Shown here: positions 8,118 through 14,312 of the stretch, piece by piece
Numbering within the stretch: position 1 is the stretch's first letter
Layout of the letters: each line of letters begins with the position of its first letter
Assembly (NCBI GenBank): GCA_018645865.1
Contig: JABGVU010000079.1
Coordinates: forward strand, 1 to 38,597
DNA from: Flavobacteriales bacterium
GTDB lineage: Bacteria > Bacteroidota > Bacteroidia > Flavobacteriales > BACL11
Direction: 5' to 3'
Length of the DNA: 38,597 bases
The notes under the pieces: model-generated
The model's database searches: none
What the model was told of the DNA's origin: nothing
What the model saw: the letters and a program-made list of their open reading frames with translations, nothing else
Position numbers and translations under genes: made by a program

Positions 8118-8563
8118 CTCATTTTTTTAATACTTCTCTAACTACTGCACTGGGAAGATTAAAAACAGATAGTAAAGCTAGATGGGGAACTATGACTGCT
8201 AAAGAAATGATGATCCATTTGACACAAAGCAGTCAAATGATGCATTTAGGAATTACTAAATTGCTTATAAAGGAGAAGTATAGAGAGAAATCCATTGCCT
8301 TTTTATATACCAACAAACCCATTAGCAGAGGAATAGAAATACCTAAAGATATCTGTTACAAGTTTGATGATGGCATTACAGAGGATGTTGAACAATTGAA
8401 AGAAGAGCTAATAGAAGCCACTAACACTATGCTAATCTTCTTAATTGAAAAATCTGATTTTAAAGCTATACACCCTTTTTTTGGGGAGTTGAACTCAGAA
8501 CAATGGTTACGTTTTCAGAAGAAGCACTTTACGCATCATTTGAGTCAGTTTGGTTTGTTGTAA
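8102..8563 (+). CDS. DUF1569 (DinB-like) protein
   Basis: A 153-residue protein with the DUF1569 pattern: an N-terminal 'RLKTDSKARWGTMTAKEMMIH' type segment (putative metal histidine at the end) and a C-terminal HPFFGELNSEQW ... KHFTHHLSQFGLL. DUF1569 belongs to the DinB/YfiT four-helix superfamily, in which histidines bind a metal; the substrate is unknown. No ATG lies upstream of the conserved region. I therefore take the TTG at 8102 (LEKELTHFF), which overlaps the rlmF stop by 16 bases. The track's TTG at 8069 is the alternative. Last gene of the ftcD run. Confidence 0.72.
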   Translation: MEKELTHFFNTSLTTALGRLKTDSKARWGTMTAKEMMIHLTQSSQMMHLGITKLLIKEKYREKSIAFLYTNKPISRGIEIPKDICYKFDDGITEDVEQLKEELIEATNTMLIFLIEKSDFKAIHPFFGELNSEQWLRFQKKHFTHHLSQFGLL

Positions 8564-8650
8564 AAATCTAATTTCAAACAATAAACCAATCAATTTATCT
8601 AGTAAAAATAAAAATACTATGCTTAGCATAACACTTTATCTTTTTTAGAT

Positions 8651-8658
8651 TATGTTTG
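8651..8658 (+). promoter_or_regulatory. -7 promoter element (TATGTTTG) of the 8684 lipoprotein
   Basis: Matches TAnnTTTG, 25 bases before the ATG. A short perfect palindrome, TATGCTTAGCATA (8618-8630), lies just upstream and might be an operator or chance. Confidence 0.45.
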
Positions 8659-8683
8659 CCGCAATTAACAAAAAAATTTAAAT

Positions 8684-9292
8684 ATGAAAAAATTAATTTA
8701 TTTATTATTCTCAGTATCATTTATTTTTACTGCTTGTAAAAAAGAAGAAGGATGTACGGATTCAACTGCTACTAATTATAGTGTTGATGCTGAAGAAGAT
8801 GATGGTTCTTGTAATTATGGAATTGTAGGAGGAGCTTGGATTACTAATTCTGAAGAAATAACTATGCATGCAGTAGTTTCTATGGGAGGCATGATTTTTA
8901 TGGACACAACTATTACTGAGATAGAAACTAATCAAGATTCAATGGGGAGTGTAATACAAAAATTCTGGAGTAATAATGATTTTAAGGCTTGGGATAATAA
9001 CGGTAATCTTGTTGATAGTGGTACATGGGTGCAATCAGGAAATACTGTAACTGTAACAACAGATACAGTGATAGTTGGCGAAATACTAAGCGTAACTAAA
9101 ACAAATTTAATTCATCAAGTTATAGGAAATGATACTTTTACTGAAGATGGTGCTGACTATGTGATAGATTATATTTTCATAGCTAATCACACTAGAGATG
9201 CAAATGGTTTTACTACTAATAACACAAACCAAAGAAAAGGGATTACTTCTTGGATTAACAAAAAGAAATTAATCAATAGTATTAAATTTTAA
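8684..9292 (+). CDS. Lipoprotein with CTD...DDGSC motif and lipocalin-like domain
   Basis: A 202-residue lipoprotein: signal MKKLIYLLFSVSFIFTAC with a lipobox cysteine at residue 18 followed by KKEEG. Directly after it comes one copy of the motif GCTDSTATNYSVDAEEDDGSC, frequent in exported proteins of marine Bacteroidota and with no assigned biochemical role. The middle (GGAWITNSEE ... DSGTWVQSGNTVTVT) looks like a lipocalin-like beta barrel of the kind found in many Bacteroidota lipoproteins. The last ~40 residues are charged and do not resemble that fold. Function is unknown. A terminator follows and the next gene carries the same motif. Confidence 0.75.
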   Translation: MKKLIYLLFSVSFIFTACKKEEGCTDSTATNYSVDAEEDDGSCNYGIVGGAWITNSEEITMHAVVSMGGMIFMDTTITEIETNQDSMGSVIQKFWSNNDFKAWDNNGNLVDSGTWVQSGNTVTVTTDTVIVGEILSVTKTNLIHQVIGNDTFTEDGADYVIDYIFIANHTRDANGFTTNNTNQRKGITSWINKKKLINSIKF

Positions 9293-9329
9293 TTTCTAAA
9301 AGACAAGCCCCTTGGGTGTTTCCATTATA

Positions 9330-9364
9330 AAAAGGAATGTCATACTTATGGCATTCCTTTTTTA
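9330..9364 (+). terminator. Rho-independent terminator hairpin
   Basis: GGAATGTCAT and ATGGCATTCC form a 10-bp stem (one G-T pair) around the loop ACTT, flanked by AAAA before and TTTTTT after. Because of the flanking A and T runs it could act on both strands. It follows the 8684 lipoprotein. Confidence 0.85.
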
Positions 9365-9482
9365 TTTGTTTCCATTTATAGTAGACAACTGAAAATGAAA
9401 TGCAAGAATAATCCCCATTAATAATGGAAGTAATATTCTAAAGAGTGGTATTTTTTTCAGTAATTCATTTGGATAAATTTAA

Positions 9483-9490
9483 TATATTTG
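9483..9490 (+). promoter_or_regulatory. -7 promoter element (TATATTTG) of the 9507 lipoprotein
   Basis: Matches TAnnTTTG and ends 16 bases before the ATG. The nearest TTTG upstream is only 11 bases away, so a standard -33 box is not apparent. Confidence 0.5.
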
Positions 9491-9506
9491 TATCAAAATT
9501 ATCACT

Positions 9507-10046
9507 ATGAGAAAAACTATTTCATTATTAATCCTAGCTGTTATTATCAATTCATGTACAGTTGAAGTTTTAGTAGATGGTTGTACAGATGTTTATGCAG
9601 AAAACTATAATTCTAATGCAGATAATGATGACGGAAGTTGTTGGTATACCTGCGATGATCCTTATTCAATAAATTATAATCTTGTTTTAAACTCAAATTA
9701 TTGCGAATATGAAGCTGATGTAGTGTTTTATGAAGATGTAGCAGCAGCAGTATATTTTGATAATCTTGGTATAGATTGGTTAGATATATATGTTGGAAAT
9801 GACTATGTTGGCAGTCTTCAGGCTACTTTAGGCTTTACTTATGTGCCTGTTTGCTACCCTACTGATCCTGATGCTGTTCATTTTACACTTGCTTGGGAGA
9901 ACTCACAATCCAGTACATTTACATGGTCAGTAAGAGATGGTTTTGGGACAATACATTATAGTGGAACTGATCTTATTCTGGCAAATAACTGTCTGCCAAT
10001 GGAATTAACATTTAAGAAAATTCAGGATTACAAAGATTCTAAATAG
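9507..10046 (+). CDS. Lipoprotein with CTD...DDGSC motif
   Basis: A 179-residue protein with signal MRKTISLLILAVIINSC, giving a lipobox cysteine at residue 17. A clear copy of the CTDxxAxNY...DDGSC motif (GCTDVYAENYNSNADNDDGSC) follows. A second, degenerate copy (CDDPYSINYNLVLNSNYCEY) lacks the acidic core. The remaining ~110 residues look like a beta-sandwich (NDYVGSLQATLGF, FTLAWENSQSSTFTW). No function can be assigned. It resembles the 8684 product only in the motif. Its 3' end overlaps the 3' end of lpxB by 8 bases. Confidence 0.72.
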   Translation: MRKTISLLILAVIINSCTVEVLVDGCTDVYAENYNSNADNDDGSCWYTCDDPYSINYNLVLNSNYCEYEADVVFYEDVAAAVYFDNLGIDWLDIYVGNDYVGSLQATLGFTYVPVCYPTDPDAVHFTLAWENSQSSTFTWSVRDGFGTIHYSGTDLILANNCLPMELTFKKIQDYKDSK

Positions 10047-11118
10047 ATTTTAGGATAAACTGAGCAGCATTCTTTGAAGCTCCTTTTTTATCTAGTAAAT
10101 CAGTTAATTTATGATAATTAGTTAAGATTTTCTCATTATCATTCAACAGTACATCTAATTCAATTTTTAACCTGTTTGCATTCAATTCATTCTGAATAAG
10201 TTCCTTTACTACCAACTTATCCATTAGGATATTTACTAAAGATAAATACTTGATTTTAATCAGGTTTCTTGCTAAAAAATAAGTAAGCCAATTAGTTTTG
10301 TAGCATACTACTTGTGGCACTTTAAACAATGCAGTCTCTAAAGTTGAAGTCCCAGAAGTAACTAAAGCAGCAGTAGCATTTGAAAGTAAAGCATATGTTT
10401 CATCAAACACTAATTTTATATTATTTTCTTTTATGAAAGACTGATAATATTGCTTGCTAAAATTATTTGTTGCTGCAATAACAAACTGATGATTCGGGTA
10501 ATAGTTAACTATCGTTAACATTACAGGAAGTATACCTTCTATTTCCTGCTTTCTACTGCCGGGTAATAAAGCAATGATTGGTCTTTCAGTACTGCAGGAA
10601 AAACTAAAGTTTCCTTTTCCTATTTCATCCAACAGAGGATTCCCAACATAAGTTACTTTCATTCCATATTTTTGATAGAATTCAACTTCAAAAGGAAAAA
10701 TCACTAATAGCTCATCAACATATTTTTTTATTTTAGTTACTCTGCTTTTATTCCATGCCCAAACTTTTGGAGAAATATAATAAAACACCTTTATCTCCTG
10801 CAGTTTTGCAAACTTTGCAATCTTTAAATTAAAACCAGGATAATCAACTAAAATAAGAGCGTCAGGTTTATATTTTAGAATATCTTTCTTACAATAATTT
10901 AAATTTTCCTTTATAGCCTCTAAATTTTTCAAGACATCCAAAAGCCCCATGAAAGCAGTTTCTTTTATGTGCTTAGCAAACTCCACTCCTTGTGCTAGCA
11001 AGCGTTCTCCTCCCCAAACTCTAAACTCTAATTCATTATTACATTTTTTAAGTTCCTCTACCAAATTAGAAGCATGTAAATCCCCAGAAGGTTCACCAGT
11101 AATAATGTAAAATTTCAT
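10039..11118 (-). CDS. lpxB: Lipid-A-disaccharide synthase
   Basis: LpxB joins UDP-2,3-diacylglucosamine and lipid X to make the lipid A disaccharide at the inner membrane. The start carries the family signature GEPSGDLHASNLVEEL. Further in are VDYPGFNLKIAK, PKVWAWNKSR, LPGSRKQEI and the ALVTSGTSTLETAL donor-binding region of the GT-B fold. At 359 residues it is slightly short but complete. Its ATG overlaps the stop of the small membrane gene (TAATG), and surE lies just before that, an order common in Bacteroidota. Together with the OstA-like gene it shows the organism makes lipid A. Confidence 0.95.
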   Translation of the reverse strand: MKFYIITGEPSGDLHASNLVEELKKCNNELEFRVWGGERLLAQGVEFAKHIKETAFMGLLDVLKNLEAIKENLNYCKKDILKYKPDALILVDYPGFNLKIAKFAKLQEIKVFYYISPKVWAWNKSRVTKIKKYVDELLVIFPFEVEFYQKYGMKVTYVGNPLLDEIGKGNFSFSCSTERPIIALLPGSRKQEIEGILPVMLTIVNYYPNHQFVIAATNNFSKQYYQSFIKENNIKLVFDETYALLSNATAALVTSGTSTLETALFKVPQVVCYKTNWLTYFLARNLIKIKYLSLVNILMDKLVVKELIQNELNANRLKIELDVLLNDNEKILTNYHKLTDLLDKKGASKNAAQFILKSI

Positions 11119-11399
11119 TAGAATAGAATTAAAATAAGTACTAAAAATGCATAAGCTATGGTAGCACCAAGTATCCCTCTAGCAACTTCATCTCGGAACA
11201 TTTTAATCTGCATGAAAAACAAAACTGTATTTGTTAAAAATACACTTAAACTAATGTGATGCGTCATAGTTCCCATTCTATTAATGGTGTCAATTGCTAT
11301 ATCGAATTCAACCTCCAGATAAAAACCTACATAAATAACGAATGCAGTAATTGGGGCAAAAACACCAATAGAAAAACCTTTAGCTACATCTCTATTCAT
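11118..11399 (-). CDS. Small membrane protein between surE and lpxB
   Basis: A 93-residue protein with three hydrophobic segments (about residues 9-28, 47-64 and 73-93) and the hydrophilic stretch QIKMFRDEVARGILG between the last two. It overlaps surE by 8 bases at its start and lpxB by 1 base at its end, so it is very likely translated with them. No family is recognised. Its place suggests an envelope or lipid A related role, but that is only context. Confidence 0.75.
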   Translation of the reverse strand: MNRDVAKGFSIGVFAPITAFVIYVGFYLEVEFDIAIDTINRMGTMTHHISLSVFLTNTVLFFMQIKMFRDEVARGILGATIAYAFLVLILILF

Positions 11400-12171
11400 A
11401 ATTAGAAAATATTCTACTTAAGGATGATATTGAAGAATAAGCTGTAATATCAAATTGAACTGGAACAATCGATACATAATGGTTTGCTAATGCCCACTCA
11501 TCAGTATCTGTTCCTTTATCATAATTAACAAATTTACCTGTAAGCCAATAATAAACTCTACCCTTTGGATCAATCCTTTTATCAAACTCCTCCTCCCAAT
11601 TTGCATTAGATTGCCTACATATTTTAATTCCTTTGATTACCTGATCTTCTTTTATTTTCGGAATATTAACATTCAAACAAACACCTTTATCCATACCTTG
11701 ATCTAATACTGATTGTGTTACTTTTCTTATGTATATTTCTGCTTCAGAAAAATCAGCATCATGAGTATAATCTAACAATGAAAAACCAATAGAGGGAATT
11801 CCCTCCAAAGCTCCCTCAACAGCTGCTGACATAGTGCCTGAATAAATAACATTGATTGATGAATTAGAACCATGATTAATACCTGAAACACATAAATCAG
11901 GTTTTCTTTCCAACAACTGATTAACTGCTAATTTCACACAATCAACAGGAGTACCACTACATGCATATTCTCTTTGAGATCCTTTATCAACTACTATCTT
12001 ATCACATCTTAAAGTCGAATCAATCGTAATTGCGTGTCCCATTCCTGACTGAGGCCCATCTGGAGCAACTACAACAACATCACCAAAATCGTTCATAATT
12101 CGAATTAAATTACGGATTCCTAAGGCTGATATACCATCATCATTGGTTACTAAAATTAACGGTCGTTTCAT
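11392..12171 (-). CDS. surE: 5'/3'-nucleotidase SurE
   Basis: SurE is a metal-dependent phosphatase of nucleoside 5'- and 3'-monophosphates. The N-terminal LVTNDDGISALG holds the two metal-binding aspartates. GPQSGMGHAIT and VSGINHGSNSSINVIYSGTM supply the conserved serine and asparagine ligands. At 259 residues it is full length. First gene of the surE - membrane protein - lpxB unit, with a TAATTTTG promoter element 19 bases upstream of the ATG. Confidence 0.95.
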   Translation of the reverse strand: MKRPLILVTNDDGISALGIRNLIRIMNDFGDVVVVAPDGPQSGMGHAITIDSTLRCDKIVVDKGSQREYACSGTPVDCVKLAVNQLLERKPDLCVSGINHGSNSSINVIYSGTMSAAVEGALEGIPSIGFSLLDYTHDADFSEAEIYIRKVTQSVLDQGMDKGVCLNVNIPKIKEDQVIKGIKICRQSNANWEEEFDKRIDPKGRVYYWLTGKFVNYDKGTDTDEWALANHYVSIVPVQFDITAYSSISSLSRIFSNYE

Positions 12172-12190
12172 TTGCTTAAGTTTTACACAA

Positions 12191-12198
12191 CAAAATTA
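12191..12198 (-). promoter_or_regulatory. -7 promoter element of surE (TAATTTTG)
   Basis: On the minus strand the bases read TAATTTTG, matching TAnnTTTG, 19 bases before the surE ATG. The divergent zinc peptidase gene has the same octamer on the other strand at 12235. Confidence 0.55.
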
Positions 12199-12234
12199 CT
12201 ATATTATTGTTGTATAATAAGGAGGAATTTTTCC

Positions 12235-12242
12235 TAATTTTG
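12235..12242 (+). promoter_or_regulatory. -7 promoter element of the zinc peptidase gene (TAATTTTG)
   Basis: TAATTTTG ends 20 bases before the ATG at 12263. A TTG at 12210-12212 is 22 bases upstream, slightly longer than the usual 19-base spacer. Confidence 0.5.
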
Positions 12243-12262
12243 CGAAAAAATAAAATATAACT

Positions 12263-12937
12263 ATGATTTGGATAATAATGATTGCCTTTATGATTGCTGG
12301 AGGTATAGCGAACTCAAAACTTAAAAGTAAAATAAAGAAATACAGTAAGATTCCTACCCTTTCAGGAATGAGTGGTAAAGAAATAGCCGAGAGAATGTTG
12401 GCGGATAACAATATAAATGATGTAAAAGTCATATCGGTACCTGGTAAATTAACCGACCACTACAACCCAATGGATAAAACCGTAAACCTAAGCCCTGATG
12501 TTTACCAAGGAAGGCATGTGTCTGCTGCTGCAATTGCTGCACATGAATGTGGGCATGCCGTTCAACATGCTACAGCTTACCAATGGTTACAAATGAGATC
12601 ACAAATGGTTCCAATTGTAAGTTTTAGTAATAAAATGATGAGTACAGTTTTTATTATTGGATTAATCGGAGGAAGTTTTATTGGTCTTGGCTGGCAAAAT
12701 ATGTTAATGTTATTTATAATTTTACAAGCTATTGTAACTGTATTTACATTAATCACTTTACCTGTAGAATTTGATGCAAGCAGAAGAGCTTTGGTATGGC
12801 TAAAATCATCAGGTATAACAAGTGAGCAAGAATTAACTTATGCAAATGACGCTTTAAAATGGGCCGCTAGCACCTATGTAGTTGCAGCATTAGCAGCAGT
12901 CACCTATTTACTTTATTATATCGCGCTTAGAGATTAA
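12263..12937 (+). CDS. Membrane zinc metallopeptidase (YugP / Zn_peptidase_2 family)
   Basis: A 224-residue integral membrane protein. Residues 1-18 form an N-terminal membrane segment. AAHECGHAVQHA holds the HExxH zinc motif (His94, Glu95, His98). Two or three hydrophobic segments follow (about 115-170 and 200-220), with the conserved VEFDASRRAL motif between them that fits the third ligand region of the family. Length matches YugP-type proteins, whose physiological substrate is not firmly known. It stands as a single gene with its own promoter element and a strong downstream hairpin. Confidence 0.88.
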   Translation: MIWIIMIAFMIAGGIANSKLKSKIKKYSKIPTLSGMSGKEIAERMLADNNINDVKVISVPGKLTDHYNPMDKTVNLSPDVYQGRHVSAAAIAAHECGHAVQHATAYQWLQMRSQMVPIVSFSNKMMSTVFIIGLIGGSFIGLGWQNMLMLFIILQAIVTVFTLITLPVEFDASRRALVWLKSSGITSEQELTYANDALKWAASTYVVAALAAVTYLLYYIALRD

Positions 12938-12956
12938 ACAATACCAAAAAAATAAA

Positions 12957-12986
12957 AAAAGCCCTAACAAAATGTTAGGGCTTTTC
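12957..12986. terminator. Bidirectional rho-independent terminator
   Basis: AAAAGCCCTAACA - AAA - TGTTAGGGCTTTT forms a perfect stem of 13 bp with A runs before and T runs after. It lies between the convergent zinc peptidase gene and the 74-residue gene and can serve both. Confidence 0.92.
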
Positions 12987-13004
12987 TTTTTATAAGAAAA
13001 AAAC

Positions 13005-13229
13005 TTATTTCTTTTTAACAAATGGTAAACCTGTTCTGCTATTTTCTTTAACCATTTTACCGTCAGGTAAAGCGTCTAAACAAGTTACTGGATTTCCTTT
13101 TTTAGAAACAGTTAACTCTTCCTTAGCAAAGAAATATATAGTTTGTACATTTCCTGTTGATTTTAAAGTAACTTCTTGCTTGTGTAAATAGTAAGTTGTA
13201 CCTCTTTCGTTTGTGTGCTTATAAGCCAT
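13005..13229 (-). CDS. Small conserved-looking hypothetical protein (74 aa)
   Basis: The track start at 13289 gives an AT-rich unlikely leader. The ATG at 13229 (MAYKHTNERGTTYYLHK) is preferred. The 74-residue product is basic and soluble, with aromatic and charged segments YYLHKQEVTL, IYFFAKEE and LPDGKMVKENSRTGLPFVKKK. The regular beta pattern and the 'P.G..V.EN.RTGLP..KK' ending suggest a small structured conserved protein, but I cannot name a function. It ends at the bidirectional terminator and stands alone. Confidence 0.7.
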   Translation of the reverse strand: MAYKHTNERGTTYYLHKQEVTLKSTGNVQTIYFFAKEELTVSKKGNPVTCLDALPDGKMVKENSRTGLPFVKKK

Positions 13230-13648
13230 ATTATTTTTTTTGGTTAATAAAATTTTATTGGCACTAATATAGGAAAAAATATGATGCAATTTAAATTTTA
13301 CTAGATAAGTTTAATATTTATTGTTAATAACTACAAAAATTAAAAATAAATCAACTTTTTAAAATAACTTTATAAAACCAAATACTAATAAAAATAATGA
13401 AATACGTAAAAACCTATATATCAATGTGTTACAATGAAGCTGTCGTATTATAAAATAAAATATTCTGTGCTAGTAAGAAAGGTTTATACACTAGATAAGA
13501 CCGTTAATAACTTACACTACAAACTTATGAATTTAGTCTATTTTAAAAAGCAATTCTAATCAATCAAACAATATTTAATTCTTTTAAAATGCGTTTTATT
13601 GATGATTCAATCTGGAAATCACTATTTTTACCCATCTAAAAATTTAAC
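13230..13648. other. Gene-free AT-rich stretch
   Basis: About 420 bases without a credible gene on either strand. The longest plus-strand reading frame with an ATG (at 13398) has only about 18 codons. No hairpin terminator, tRNA-like cloverleaf or tandem repeat was seen. It must hold the promoters of the flanking divergent genes, but no clean TAnnTTTG element was found for either. Confidence 0.6.
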
Positions 13649-14083
13649 ATGAGAAAATTAATTCTAATGCTTATCTCAGTAATAAACATTTATTCATCAA
13701 GTGCACAAAAATATACCGATCAATACATTAAAGATGCTAGTAAAGTTGCTAAAAGTTGGTTGAGTGATATTAATAATAAGAAATATGATAATGCTTATTA
13801 TTTACTTTCAAAAGAGGTCAAAGCAATAACTAAACAAGATAACTGGATAGGATTTGTTAATTCCGAAATGAATGAATTTGGAGATTTAAAGAGTCGTGAA
13901 GTAACTCAAATATTTTTCCAAAGCAAAATAGAAGGAATGGAGGATGGATTTTATGTAGTGATAGATTATGATGTTAATTACGAATTAACAGAAGATCATA
14001 CTGAAAAAATGATACTAAAACAAAATGATAACAGTAAGTGGGAAATATTAGTATTTAGCTATGACTTCAAAAGTGGAGAGTAA
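13649..14083 (+). CDS. Secreted DUF4019-like protein
   Basis: A 144-residue exported protein with signal peptide MRKLILMLISVINIYSSSAQ (no lipobox). The mature part has the layout of DUF4019: a helix AKSWLSDINNKKYDNAYYLLS, then a W...V.......G....R pattern (KQDNWIGFVNSE, DLKSREVTQIFF), a strand with YVVIDYDVNYE and a final KWEILVFSY. DUF4019 proteins are periplasmic and of unknown role, with a fold probably like NTF2/SnoaL. It converges on the small membrane gene at the end of the large operon, two bases away. Confidence 0.72.
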   Translation: MRKLILMLISVINIYSSSAQKYTDQYIKDASKVAKSWLSDINNKKYDNAYYLLSKEVKAITKQDNWIGFVNSEMNEFGDLKSREVTQIFFQSKIEGMEDGFYVVIDYDVNYELTEDHTEKMILKQNDNSKWEILVFSYDFKSGE

Positions 14084-14084
14084 T

Positions 14085-14312
14085 TTACAAACTATTTTTT
14101 GTAACCCAATATCTATATCCAAAAATTAATTTTTTATAGCCTTTAAGTTTAGATAAATCTTTTCTAATTAAAGATGGAAAGATTACTTTATTAATAATTG
14201 CTAATCCTTTAAAAATATACTTTTTCCGAAACAGCATTAACAGTAAAATTATTAATAGAATCAATAAAATAGTTATTATGCCATTACCAAGTCCTGTACT
14301 AAGTATTATCAT
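14085..14312 (-). CDS. Small single-pass membrane protein at the end of the surface-protein operon
   Basis: A 75-residue ORF with one strongly hydrophobic segment (about residues 9-27, IITILLILLIILLLMLF) followed by a basic cytoplasmic-type tail rich in lysine and tyrosine. Its ATG overlaps the stop of the 1357-residue surface protein gene (ATGA), which supports real translation and membership of the operon. No family is recognised. A chance ORF cannot be excluded because the sequence is AT-rich. Confidence 0.5.
   Translation of the reverse strand: MIILSTGLGNGIITILLILLIILLLMLFRKKYIFKGLAIINKVIFPSLIRKDLSKLKGYKKLIFGYRYWVTKNSL

Noticed and set aside
8618-8630. Palindrome TATGCTTAGCATA considered as a terminator
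   Set aside because: The stem is only six base pairs around a single base and has no T-run directly after it; more likely chance or an operator.
13230-13648. Possible small RNA or tRNA in the long intergenic region
   Set aside because: No cloverleaf, no strong hairpin and no terminator could be found by eye.
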